Below, one piece after another: positions 11,828-22,633 of a stretch of 64,000 bases of DNA; the first letter of the stretch is position 1, and every line of letters begins with the position of its first letter. The notes beneath the pieces are model-generated. The model was not told the DNA's origin, ran no database searches, and saw nothing but the letters and a program-made list of their open reading frames with translations. The position numbers and the translations under genes are program-made. This stretch comes from Tetrastigma voinierianum. Its lineage: Eukaryota > Streptophyta > Magnoliopsida > Vitales > Vitaceae. Where the stretch lies: assembly GCA_016808115.1 (NCBI GenBank), contig JAEQBH010001375.1:62001-126000 (forward strand), given 5' to 3'.

Positions 11828-14800
11828 TGTTGGAGGATAAGAGTACCTCCACATCACTTGATGCAGTTCATTCATTAATGATGGGGCGGGATCTTGCCCA
11901 CACTCTCACGCTAAGCGGAATTTGTTTGGCGAGTCCCTGGTCATCCTCGACCAGGGAAATAGAATCGTCATGCTATCCTATTAAGACCGGCCAAGATCCG
12001 CGTCAAGTGTATCATCCTTTAAATGCAAATGAAATGCATATTTAAACACGTTCAAAATCATTTACAAAGCAGTTTAAAAATCATTTTGTAGAGCGCTGAA
12101 AGCACAGGCTGTGCGATAAAATTGGCGTATACAGGCAGGCAGCAGGCGGATAGAACTTGATGCAGGATGCCACTAAAATCCTCAAAATCCTCAAAATCAT
12201 ATCTTTGCGGAGACGTTACAAATTGGGGCAAGCCTTAAAGCATTTACATTTAACAAAATCCATTTACAATGTAGGCATCCAAGCCTTTTCAAAATGATTT
12301 ACAAAATAGATGTTCAGTATTCAAATTGTTTATACAAAATATCCATATCAAAAAGAACACATGAAATGAGTGCACATGTCGGAGCATACTCCGAGATTTC
12401 TTTCTTTATGACTACGTATCTCGATCTTGGGTCATTTATCGATCCTTTATCTATCACTTTCGGTACTGCGCATTGGTAAACCATACATTAAGCATTTTCA
12501 TGCTTAGTGGTTCTATACAAATCCATTCTGGGTTCGACAAATCAATTCATGCGATTTAATAATTGAACTTTCAATCATTTGGATGATCCAATATAAATAC
12601 ATTACATATACTTTTGTTATATATATACAATAAATTATAGTTCATTGATCATCCCATAAATACGTTTTCATAATCAATATTTCACAATCTCAAATCAATT
12701 CAAATTTTGCTCACAAATTCAATTTAATTCTGACATTCAATTCAATTCTGAAAATCAATTCAGTTATGAAAGTAAATTCGATTTATACTTGATCGATTCG
12801 GTTACATCGATCGCCCGGTTATGCGATCAATTCGATTATGCCCTTACTTGATTTAACTTTGTGTCTTCGATATACGGGATATGAGTCATAAACCCACAGA
12901 TCCCTCAAAATTCTTGTTTGGGTATCAAATGGTTTTTATAACACTGATCACGGTCCTACGGGAGTTTACTTTGTTTAGTTATAAGCGATCAAATAGTGAA
13001 CCTTCTGAATCTGATCCGTGAAATTCTTGATCGGAGTGACACATCAATAGTTAGCGATCTGTATTTGACCTATTAGTATCACCAATCTATCATAATCTGA
13101 AATAAGCAGTTAACATTCTATTAAGGCGTTCAAATCCTTTATAACAAAGAAATATAGTACAATATGTACGCTTGTATAAGCAAGTTTATTTTCAATAATC
13201 ATTGCAATTTTATATGCAAACATTTCACAATCACTTTTCTCAAATCAATTAAATCAATTGATATGCTTTTAGAACAAACATGCAAAAACTTGAAGCGAGG
13301 AATAGGAGTTGAGTAGAACAAACCAAAAATATTTACAGTTTGATTCCAATGCTTGGAATCTCAATCACGAGTTTGTCTTTTCCTCTCTTGATCTTGTTCC
13401 AAAACCATTAAAGAATAATATTATTCATGCGTACTGAAGTAGTTTTGGTTAAGTTGATTTTTCGGAGTTTAATATAGGTTCATTTAACATTCTATATAAG
13501 ATGATTCTTGACTCGATGGGCTTTCCATAGAGTGCAAGAACACTCGAATCGGAGTTCGGACGTAGGAGTTAGGACCTTAGAGTTGGAGGTCATAAGTTAA
13601 AATCCTGGTAGACACAAAGGCAGACCCAGGCGGACGAGCTCGTCTACCTCAGTCAAACATCTTCTATACTCCTCATGAATATTAATGTAATTCTGACTCA
13701 ATGGGCTTTCCATAGGAGTCAGAACACCCAAATTGGAGTTCAAGCGAAGGAGATATGACCTTAGAAGTTGGAAGTCGTGTGTAGTGACTTTTGACGAAAT
13801 TGGCTGAGATTGACAGTACACCTTTGAGTGACAGGCTCAGTCAGCCTCGATCTGGCATCTAACATCCTCCTCAGGCATATGAATGTATTCTTGATCCATG
13901 GGCTTTCCTAGAGTCAAGAGACACCCCCAGTCGAGGTTGAAGCAGAGGAGATATGACCTTAGAAGTTGGAAGTCATACATTAATCCAACTTTGACGGCGA
14001 CTGGGCCCGGCGAGCAGCGCGACATAATAGTTTGGCGAGCGCTGTTGGGCGACCCTTTGTTGGGCGTACTATTTGGCGACCCTTTGTTTGATGACCCTTT
14101 GTTTATGTTGTTTTGGCGATCAACTGTGTGACCACTTTGTTTAACGACCGCTATTTGGCGACCACTTTGTTGCGACCTCGGTTTGGCGACCCTTTGTTTG
14201 GCGACCAACTGTTTGGCGACGAACGTTTTGGCTTGACCCTTTGTTTGCCATTCTTTGTTGGCGGAAGACCCTTTGTTTGCGACTGCTGTTTGGCGACCCT
14301 TTGTTTGTGACCTCGGTTTGGCGACCTCGGTTTAGCGACCAACGGCCCATTTGGTATTGGAAGTAAAAAAAGACCATAACTTGAGTATTAAGAACTTCAA
14401 AACTCCTAACATCAAGTAAATTGATGTACAATTTACTAGAAGGACACACTACCAAATCCCCTTCACTTCGTACCCAAAATCAGCTCTGTTGTTCAAGTTA
14501 GTCACAAGACTACCACAATGTGTGGCAGCTTCCCATGGTTTAAAATGCAACCAAACTTTCCCCTAAGGCCAGATAACTACCCAACAATCCTTAGGGTAGA
14601 AGAAGACCAAGTAGGAGAAGACCTACCATGGAGTTTGTCGAAGTCCCCAGCTCCTGCCTCTACTTGTAGCTCTTGTCACTAGGAAGACTTCCCTTCGTGC
14701 TTCTCTGTCACGGAGACCTATGGTCCGATCGTTTAAAATTCCAGGAGAGGGTGGAGCCTCTCTCTAACTTTCCCTTTCTCTATTTTTCTTTCTTATGATC

Positions 14801-15110
14801 ACTCTTAATCGTATTTTTAAAAGGAGGAGCTTCCTCCCTCTTTCCTACATGCCACATGTCATTTCCTTGATTTTTTCCTTTACTCATTTATTTCTAATAT
14901 CACTTAGACATATAAACTTATTTACAATTGACCTTTTGGGCCCCCCATTTACAATTTCTATATTTTCTCTTTTCACTTGGGTTCATTTTTAATCCAACAA
15001 TCATCTAATATATATAAAAAAATTTTTAAAAATACCCAAGTTGGCTCAATTATAACTTAATAAAATAATTTTTTATTATAAAAATTTTAGGGTATTTTTG
15101 GGGTGTTACA
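11828..15110 (-). repeat. 5' LTR of element B
   Basis: Full-length partner of 4272-7490. It ends (minus-strand start) with TGTAACACCCC at 15110. The TATA box is TCTATATAAG (13491-13500), with triple subrepeats from 13504 to about 13990 and the GGCGACC array at 14025-14345. The TGTAACACCCC start is shared with element A, so A and B are related chromoviruses despite different U3 arrays. Confidence 0.8.
14025..14345 (-). repeat. TTTGGCGACC word array in the B 5' LTR
   Basis: Same word as at 6385-6725, with linkers such as CTTTGT and ACTTTGT. Order and spacing of variants differ from the other LTR, so words have been gained or lost since insertion. Confidence 0.75.
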
Positions 15111-15930
15111 CCTCGAGCTCCTATTGATTTTGTAAGAAAGCATAGAGTAGAATTCCATGGTATAAGTTTTGAAGAGTCTGATAAAGCCAAGTTTTGGTTT
15201 GAGAAATTACAAAGAGCTCTGGACGAAGTCAAATGTCCACCTGAATAAATGGCTAAATGTGCGGTCTCATCAAGGTAAGGTAAAATTATGATCGGTAGAA
15301 ATTAGTTCTAAGAATCCATTGCTTCTAGAACTTAATTTCATGGGACTTCTTTGTCCGAGAATTTCAGACAAAGTACGTCACCAATGACTATAAGCAGACC
15401 AAGTGGAAGCAATTCCTGAATATGAAACAGGGGAATCTAACAGTGGCGGAGTATGGAAAGGAGTTTAGCCGCCTTAGTAAGTACACCAGAATTAGTCCTT
15501 ATGGAAACTTTTTGATGTAGACAGTTTGAGGATGGCCTAAAGGAATCCATAAAGAGGTTCCTCACGTCTATGACATCGTTGCAAGCGGTAAATTTTTATC
15601 AACTGGTGCAAGCGGCAATGAAAATAGAGAAATCGGAAATGAAGAGTCAGGAGAGAAATCGGGAGAGAAAGTTCTTTAGAGGTGGTTCAGCTTCTAGTAA
15701 AAGGACTAGAGAGTCTCAAGTGGACTCGGTACAAGGTTCTGCTACAAGGGGTAGGAGACAAGGTCCTACTATGACATAGGGTTCCGGTAGAGGCATTTCA
15801 ATCGGACAAGACGAAAGACCTGAATGCCTGCACTGTATAAAAATCATTATGGTATTTGGGTGCACGAGCAAACTGTAGGATTGTTTCAGATGTGGAAGCG
15901 CGGACCATATGATAGCAAATTGTCCTCAAG
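15111..15930 (+). pseudogene. gag of element A, N-terminus lost
   Basis: Reading starts inside gag (APIDFVRKH, then AKFWFEKLQ). VAEYGKEFSRLSKY near 15440 is the conserved capsid segment of plant chromovirus gag. A basic linker (RKFFRGG) follows. A zinc knuckle CFRCGSADHMIANC (15882-15923) has the full C-X2-C-X4-H-X4-C pattern. Gag coats the RNA and forms the particle. The first part of gag is not found on the other side of element B. There are frameshifts near 15260, 15520 and 15780. Confidence 0.75.
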
Positions 15931-16139
15931 GAGCGGGGATTTCTATAAATCCGCAAGGAATTAGTAAAGGAGGATCAAATGTACCTCCATTGACTCGTGA
16001 TAGAGGTAGAGGGCGATGTAGTTCAGGACAGCAAGGAAAAGGTATTGCTTCAGATACAGTAAATCACCCTACTACTATAACCCTAGCTCGAGCTTATCCT
16101 ATGAGAGCCCGTGAAGATCAGGATGCACTAGGGTTATTG

Positions 16140-16440
16140 CGGGTAAATTCACTCTTTATAACGATGAAATGCATGCTTGCAAAACCCAGTTCATACATTC
16201 TTATATATGCATTGAATAATTGAGTGCTAAATTGCCATTAATAGAACATTTAACATATGACATGTTTGTTACCAGTCCTCTAGGGCATAGTGTTAGAGTC
16301 AACCGAGTGTATAAGACCTATCCCCTAAAGGTCCATGATAGGGAATTTTCGTTTGATCTAATTGCTTTGGCTTTTCATGAGTTTGATTTGATTTTGGGCA
16401 TGGATTAGTTATCCAAACATCGGGCTATAGTTGATTGTGA
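16140..16440 (+). pseudogene. Aspartic protease of element A, active site lost
   Basis: The C-terminal half is clear: FVTSPLGHSVRVNRVYK, then DLILGMD at 16390 followed by a stop where Trp is usual. The expected DSG-THSF active-site stretch upstream reads PSSYILI, so the catalytic Asp and Gly are gone. The domain would have processed gag-pol. Confidence 0.7.
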
Positions 16441-16599
16441 TAAGTAAACAAGACGTTTAAATGTTCGACCGCCGAGGTAATCGTATGTATTCGATCCGAC
16501 CTCGCTATCAAATGTAACTCCACTCATGCAAGACCGACGTTTTCTTAGAAAAGGTTGTGAAGCCTTTTTGGCTTTGGTACTTGACTCCAAGAGAGGACA

Positions 16600-17575
16600 G
16601 GTAAATCTAGAAGATATTCCGGTGACCAAAGAATTCCCTGATGTGTTTCCTGAGGAATTATCGGGTTTGCCACCCGAAAGAGAAGTAGATCTGTCTATTG
16701 AAGTTGTATAAGGGATGACTCCTATTTCTAGGGCACCCTACCGTATGGCCCCAACTGAATTAAAAGAGTTGAAGACTCAACTACAGGAGTTGTTGGACAA
16801 GGGATTCGTTTGACCTAGTGTTTCACCCAAGGGTGCGTTGGTTTTGTTTGTCAAAAAGAAAGATGACGCTCTCCGAATGTGCAATGATTATAGGAAAATA
16901 AGGTAACAGTAAAGAATAAATATCTGTTATCGAGAATAGAAGATCTTTTCGATCAGTTGAAAAGAGCAAGTGTCTTTTCTAAGATAGACTTGCGATCGGG
17001 ATATTATCAACTTCGAGTGAAATATGTAGATGTCCTAAAAATAGCCTTTATAACCCGATATGGTCATTATGAGTTTTTAATAATGTCATTTGGGTTGACT
17101 AATGCACCGGCCGCATTCATGGACTTGATGAATATGGTTTTCCAACCTTATTTGGACTAATTTGTAGTGGTATTCATTGATGACATTTTGGTGTATTCTA
17201 AGGATGCACAAGAACATGAACAACCTTTGAGGATAGTGTTGCAGATCCTGAGAAAGAAAAAGTTGTTTGCTAAGTTAAGTAAATGTGATTTTTGGCTTAA
17301 TGAAGTGCCAATCCTAGGCCATATTGTATTTGCAAAGGGTATTAGAGTTGACCTTGAGAAAATTGAAGCAATTGTGAGTTGGAAACCGCCTCGAAATGTA
17401 ACAAAGGTGAGAAGTTTCTTAAGTTTAGCTGGCTATTACCGACAGTTCATAAAAGGATTCTCCATCATAGCCTATACACTTACTAAGTTACTCCCAAAAT
17501 CGATGAAGTTTTCATGGGATGACAAGTGTCAATCAAGTTTTGAACAAGCAAAAATATCGGGGTTGAAGCACCAAT
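16600..17575 (+). pseudogene. Reverse transcriptase of element A
   Basis: Order is standard: FPDVFPEELSGLPPERE (16635), [12 protein letters not shown] (16980), [17 protein letters not shown] (17085), [11 protein letters not shown] (17173, catalytic DD kept), LSKCDFWL (17275), [24 protein letters not shown] (17420). In-frame stops lie near 16709, 16812 and 17158, and there is a frameshift near 16900. The wording is that of plant chromoviruses. The protein would copy element RNA into DNA in the cytoplasmic particle. Confidence 0.85.
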
Positions 17576-17589
17576 GTTGACCTCACCCT

Positions 17590-17960
17590 ACCCTGTAGAG
17601 AATATGTTTTGTATAGTGATGCCTGCTGATGCTTGGGATGTATTGATGCAAGATGGAAAAGTAGTGGCATATGCCTCTAGATAGATGAAACCGCATAAGA
17701 AAAATTATCCCACACATGATCTAGAGTTGGCAGCGGTAGTTTTAGCTTTGAAAATATGGCGACATTACTTATATGGTGAAAAATGTAGAATATTTATAGA
17801 TCATAAGAGTCATAAGTATTTGTTAACTCAGAAGGAACTGAACTTGAGGCAACGACGGTGGTTAGAATTGTTCAAGGACTATGATTGCATAATTGATTAC
17901 CACCCTAGAAAAGCTAATGTGGTTGCAGACACTTTAAGTAGAAAAGAAATTTCTGGTTTG
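17590..17960 (+). pseudogene. RNase H of element A
   Basis: [19 protein letters not shown] (17708), then [13 protein letters not shown] (17790) with the catalytic Asp, [13 protein letters not shown] and [16 protein letters not shown] (17900-17945), the usual RNase H C-terminus. One stop near 17683 precedes the stretch. It is the best preserved coding segment of the window. Confidence 0.85.
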
Positions 17961-18014
17961 TCCTTGAAACATTGTACATGGAGATTTATAGTTGATGGAG
18001 CTTTGTTAGCTTAA

Positions 18015-18264
18015 TTGAGAGTTATGCCTGTTTTGAAACATATGATAATAGATGCTCAGAAAAATGATGTTAAGTTAAAAGAAAGGGTACAATTAGTCAG
18101 AAATGGAGACAAGACTGACTATGGTATAGAAGAACAAGAGAGTTGATTGTAAAAGAATATATTGTGTACCAAATATTCAGGAAGTTAAAAAAAAAATTAA
18201 TGTATGAGGACACGGTACCCGCAACTTTTTTATTCAGGTTTGAATTTCGAGGATGAAATTCTTT
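18015..18264 (+). pseudogene. Integrase stub of element A
   Basis: After RNase H come the tether words IIDAQKNDVKLKER and VRNGDKTDYG and a VYQIFRKLKKK-like segment. The frame then jumps to FRFEFRGNSFKGGEL (18234-18278), the very end of pol. The zinc-binding, catalytic and C-terminal integrase domains, about 1.2 kb in relatives, are gone between about 18195 and 18230. Confidence 0.75.
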
Positions 18265-18278
18265 TAAAGGGGGAGAGT
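18265..18278 (+). other. Polypurine tract of A
   Basis: TAAAGGGGGAGAGT directly precedes TGTAACACCCC. Confidence 0.8.
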
Positions 18279-20269
18279 TGTAACACCCCAAATTATACCC
18301 TAGTAGTTTATTACATGTTTAAGGTATAATATGAGTAAAAATTGCATTTTTTGGAAATTTAAGTACTAAGGTTAAATTGGTAATTTCTAAAATAAGGACC
18401 CAATGGTCATAATTTAAGAAGACGATATGCTATAGTAAGAATTTAGATAAGTTGATGTGTAAATGGAATAAAAGAGGGACTAAAATGCACAAGCTAAGAA
18501 ATTAGGTCTAAAAGAGGATAAGGCCAAATGTGGCCTTATGATAGAGCAAAATATCTCATTTTTGGCTTTGGGATGCTAGGGTTTACGATGGAGGAGAAAA
18601 GGAGATCATTGGCTTTAGTGCAATCCATTGTTTTGGTTCAAGTAAGAAGAAAGGAAGAAAAGGAAGCTAGGAGGAGATTACAAGAAGATTAAGGTTTGGA
18701 ATATCTCTTTTTGTATGGAACTTTGGTATGGAACTCATGTTTGGAAATACTTATCTTAGTTGGGTTAGGAAAACCCTAACTCTTCAATACATGTGTATTT
18801 TGGTTGGTTTAAGTCAGTTTTGTAGTTTTGTTTTGAAATGGTTTGACTTGGTTAAAAGATTTTCGATGAAAATGGCTAAAACTAGCCATTTATGTTTCCA
18901 GCATAACACCCCTACGCCTAGGCGTAGGAGTACACGCTTAGTCGTAGAGCTCCGCCTAAGTGGAGGTCCCTATGCCTAGGCGAACCCGAGGCCTGAAGCT
19001 CGAGTTTTCCGAATTTTCTGATTTGCTTAGGCGAACCCAAGGCCGAGTTTTTTGAATTTTCTGATCCGCTTAGGAGTAGGAACCCACTCCTAGACAAACC
19101 TCTACCCCTAGGCGTAGCACTACTATGCCTAATCGGTTAATTCTAGAATCCGTTACATTTTTGTTTAGACTTCCAATGGAAGATATTTAGGAATAAAATT
19201 GGATTAATTGAGGATCCTAACAAGTGAATGAAAGGGTCCGTACAAGTATAAAAGTTATATGAAAAATGCTTTGTACCTCACATTGTTTCTTATCCTTATG
19301 TGCCAATGTGATTAAGAACAATATAACAAGCTCAATAATAAATGTAATTGTATGCCTTTTGGAGACCGGATAGTGAATGAATGGCACATCTGTTCAGTGC
19401 AACGACACTCCTGCATTATGCCATAACATCTCTCTTACGTGGGCAGGCACATCTTTGTTCAATGCGACAACACTCCTGCTAGTGCTACGACACTTCTATT
19501 ACGTGGGCAAGCACGTCTCTGTTCAATGCAACGACACTTCGATTGTGCTACTACCTCCGCATGCGGTAGCATGTCTCGTTCGCACTATACGATATCTCTT
19601 CTGGTACTTATTATGTCACATTCCTTTCATTCATTGTTACTAGTCTATACAGGCAAACATTTATATGATAAGAATATGAAAAAGGAACAAAAAGAAAGCA
19701 TAAGAAATATGTTATTCTGTAATGTGCCTTCGGTACAAGTTCTCTGTTTTGAACTCCTATGGAAGATATGAAATTTCATTATAAGAATTATGTTATATGA
19801 AATCTCTGTTATTGAATTATGTTATACGTAAACTCTGACATATGCATTATCTTATATGTATCCAGTAAATGTGGACCACTTCAAGTGGTCATATCTATTA
19901 TCTGTTTCCCACTAAGCTATAAGCTTAGCACGGGTGTTTCATCCGTGTAGGTACTGAAATGACATGTGAGGCATTCCACGTCCACCAGGGCCACACCAAT
20001 AGGAGTCTACCTGATGTAGGTTTTTTATTATGTTTTGTAATGTAAATGTAAAATTTTGTAATAGTGGAATTTGTATAAGCACAAGTAAATGGGACTCAGC
20101 CATGTATATGTATAGGACATTTTAAACACCACTACAATGGTAGTTTTACAAGTTATATTCTGATATATGGATTTGTTTATTGAAATGGGCCCACCAATGT
20201 CAGAAAGTCAGGTAAAGGAGTCTCACCCGTACACGCCCCTATCATTGCCTGGGACGGGGTAAAGGCGCA
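18279..20269 (+). repeat. 3' LTR of element A
   Basis: It starts TGTAACACCCCAAATT. U3 holds a palindromic CCTAGG-centred array (18903-19135) and a second set of CAACGACACTCC/TACGTGGGCA units (19385-19565). The last 670 bases match the 5' LTR. The right end, GGTAAAGGCGCAT, corresponds to GGGTAGGGCGTGACG at 4197 and is set to within a few bases. Confidence 0.75.
18903..19135 (+). repeat. Palindromic CGCCTAGGCG array in the A LTR
   Basis: Units such as CCTACGCCTAGGCGTAGG (18911), TATGCCTAGGCGAACCC, GCTTAGGCGAACCCAAGG and CCCCTAGGCGTAG recur within about 230 bases. The core CGCCTAGGCG is self-complementary. It is far more GC-rich than its surroundings. Confidence 0.7.
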
Positions 20270-20940
20270 TTAAGAAAACCTTGGATCAACTAAATCGATA
20301 TATCATCTAACTAATCCTCATACCATGAGTAAATTAGTGATTTATCAAAGTATTCCTTCGAAGTTCATTAGTTCAATAATATTAGTCTAACATACCCCCA
20401 AGTAACTGCTCCATACTCTCAAGAATCTCCATCTCTGTGTTACTCAAAGGGCTTCCTAGAAATCAGAGCAAGATATAGTCCTTTTCTGGGTATAAGCTAA
20501 TAATATTCTGAACAAGCCACTACAAAATCAATACCGCTTAAATAAATTCAGGATTTCAAACTATGACATTCTTTCAAGTTGAGCAGAAAAACAATAATTA
20601 ACATCGATCCAATCCTAGATGGAGCTCAATCTTTCAAACTGGATTACAAAGAACAATGACTAACTGATCAGGTAAATTCACTGAAATTGCAAATGAACTG
20701 AAATAGACAAACTCCAGAATCCATTATTTCAGATAGTAATGAAAAACATAATTTGAGAAAAAACCAGCACGACACTTCGCACCATATCACTACTCAATCT
20801 CCAAGAAAACTAACTAAAAATGCTACTCTAAAAAACTAAATAAAAAAGAAAAGAAAATAAGAAATAAATAAAAAGAAAATAATATGCAAGGAGTTCCAAT
20901 CCACCTAAAAGTTCAGTTTTACTAAGCCGTGCACAAGGCC
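20270..20940. other. Unassigned, A-rich; possible retroelement remnants
   Basis: No gene seen. Near 20385-20400 the minus strand reads CTTGGGGGTATGTTAGAC, which resembles a polypurine tract followed by an LTR start; the supposed LTR (20275-20392) is only a fragment. 20400-20930 may be the R/U5 part of the minus-strand C LTR, whose TATA box is at 20952. Confidence 0.3.
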
Positions 20941-20951
20941 CTGTGACACGT

Positions 20952-20962
20952 CTTATTTATAG
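20952..20962 (-). promoter_or_regulatory. Probable TATA box of the C LTR
   Basis: Minus strand CTATAAATAAGA. If the solo LTR (21006-22628) is removed, it lies about 60-100 bases from the TGTCGCGACA array, the same order as in the other LTR families. Confidence 0.4.
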
Positions 20963-21006
20963 ATTTTCAAATGATAGGCCGTACTTATAAGCTGAAATTG
21001 TGGATT

Positions 21007-21077
21007 GATTAGTGCCCAAAAAGTGCTATTTTGAACCCTATATTAGATAGGTTTTGAGTGCTTTTTGCGCACTAATC
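21007..21077 (+). repeat. Terminal hairpin of the H LTR
   Basis: GATTAGTGCCCAAAAAG at the very LTR start is nearly the reverse complement of CTTTTTGCGCACTAATC at 21061-21077; 18 of 21 positions pair over the longer arms. The loop holds a second small inverted repeat CCTAT..ATAGG. The same arrangement is at 3371-3450, 29162, 40965, 47760, 48957 and 53541. Confidence 0.7.
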
Positions 21078-21894
21078 ATGTCATTTATGCCAATTGAAGT
21101 GTTCAAGTCTTCTTAGTTTCACTTATGCCGTTAGAGGTTATTTGTGGTTGTTTTGGTAGTGTTCAAGGCACTTTGGGAGTTCAATATCGAGACACATATG
21201 ATGAATCATGAGTTCAACCCAATTGTCGCCCATCAAACAAACCCAAAATCAAAGAAAGAATGAAGGCAAAGTGATGGAAATCACGTGGTAAGAGAGCAAG
21301 AGGGCAAAGTGTTGAAGAATCACACCTGTGGAATTTCGCTAAGATTACGGCCTTCAGCCGGGATTGCTGGGGTAAAATTTCGCAGCCTTAGCGAAAATTT
21401 TCGCATCTTAGCGGAATTGTGAATTCGCTAGACTCCGTGATTTTCGCTACACTATTCCTAGCAATTCTTGCATTACCACAAGAATTTCCGCTATTAGCGA
21501 AATTTCGCTAGCTAGCTTAAATTGCCACGCTAGCTAAAATTCTGATTTCGCTATCTTTCTGCGATTTATTCAGCGAAATTTTCGCTAGCTAGCGAAATTT
21601 CGCCAGCTAAATTTGTATGCCTTAACGAATTCACCGTCTGTCACACTTTGTAATTAATGCAAACCGACTTCAATTTTGGTGTATTACCTCTTGTCCCTAA
21701 ATTCAGCCAAAATGTTAGGCTTTATGCAGACATACATTGGGTGGCCTATATAAGCCTCTCCCATTTTAACTCAAGCAACAAATTGAGGAGGCAATTTTGG
21801 CAAGTTTTATTTTTGTAAATATCTTTCGTAGCTTAGTTGGGTGGTTTTGCTTTTCTCTCTCTCCTCTTCTCTTATTTTCTCGCTGCCAAACACC

Positions 21895-21918
21895 CTCTTG
21901 AGGATGACAACTCAAGAG
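21895..21918 (+). ncRNA. Leader stem-loop CTCTTGAG/CTCAAGAG, GATGACAA loop
   Basis: A perfect 8-base-pair stem closes loop GATGACAA, about 145 bases after the TATA box. Outer flanks GCCAAACA and TGCTTGGC extend it with one mismatch. Compared with 41820 and 48466 the stem differs by paired substitutions. Confidence 0.65.
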
Positions 21919-22633
21919 ATGCTTGGCTGGGTTCTTCTTGAAGAGGAAGGAAGCTAGCTTGGTGGTGGGGCATATGCATGTTGTCCTCTTGTGTTAAAAG
22001 TTACAAGATCGTGTTTACACCCATATCTTCTCAAAATATATTTAATAGTACTGGGATCATAATGTTAGTGATTTGGCCAATACTTACCATGCTTTAGGAT
22101 ACAGTGTATACTTATTGCTAGATGCACTGTGGTTTTTTAGATGGTCTTTACGAGCCACTGAAATGATGTTTAATGTTAGGGTTTCAAACTGTAAAGGGGC
22201 CATAGATGCATGTTATCTGTTGACTCAAATAGGAGTTGATTTTAGGGTGAGGTTTGCTAGTTAAACATAGATCCGGTTGTGGCTTGGACTATAGGTTGCT
22301 TGTCATAACGCGAGGATAAAACCCGAGGACACTTGTTTGCCCTAAGTTACCAAGTTAGTGACCTAAATCTTCAAAGTTAACTTTTCACACTTCATTTTCT
22401 GTTTTTACGCTTAATCGCTAAACTCATTACACTGCTTTTGAAACAAAATCCAAAGTCCAAATAGAAAGCCTTACCTTTTACACTTATGCAAATCATTCTA
22501 GGATGAAAACCCATCCCTGTTCGACCCTTAGACCACCATATCGTGGGCAAGAGCTTGACCACGGCAAGAGGAGGAACTAGGTATATAAATATTGTTGATT
22601 CAACAAATTTACCGTGGCAAATTAATCATGGAT

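Larger units (their letters stand above)
4272..15110 (-). mobile_element. Ty3/gypsy chromovirus B, complete but decayed
   Basis: Two direct LTRs (4272-7490 and 11828-15110) flank about 4.3 kb that reads on the minus strand. Order: primer site (11807-11820), gag region, protease (about 10600-10820), RT (about 9540-10350), RNase H (9063-9263), integrase (about 7950-8700), chromodomain-like tail (about 7510-7650), polypurine tract (7491-7505). It lies inside element A. No target duplication is visible, and part of A's gag is missing at the junction, so a small deletion accompanied or followed insertion. Confidence 0.8.
3451..20269 (+). mobile_element. Ty3/gypsy chromovirus-like element A, split by element B
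   Basis: Parts in order: 3' portion of the 5' LTR (3451-4197), primer site (4204-4215), leader, then element B. After B come gag from 15111, zinc knuckle, protease, RT, RNase H, an integrase stub, polypurine tract (18265-18278) and 3' LTR (18279-20269). The LTR copies match over 3560-4197 and 19600-20269. The TGTAACACCCC start, iMet primer site and RT wording are those of plant chromoviruses. Several in-frame stops and loss of the integrase make it immobile. Confidence 0.8.
21006..22628 (+). mobile_element. Solo LTR of family H
   Basis: It starts TGATTAGTGCCCAAAAAG, ends AAATTAATCA, and is flanked by the perfect 5-base duplication TGGAT (21001-21005 and 22629-22633). Inside are the terminal inverted repeat (21007-21077), a TTCGCTA/TAGCGAA array (21335-21620), TATA box CTATATAAG (21746-21754) and the leader stem-loop (21895-21918). 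A single LTR with duplicated target is the usual product of recombination between the two LTRs of one element. Confidence 0.88.

Noticed and set aside
4271..15115. A target duplication around B built from CCTATTG-like sequence
   Set aside because: TATTG on the left and CTATTG 11 bases inside the right flank do not sit at the LTR ends; treated as chance.
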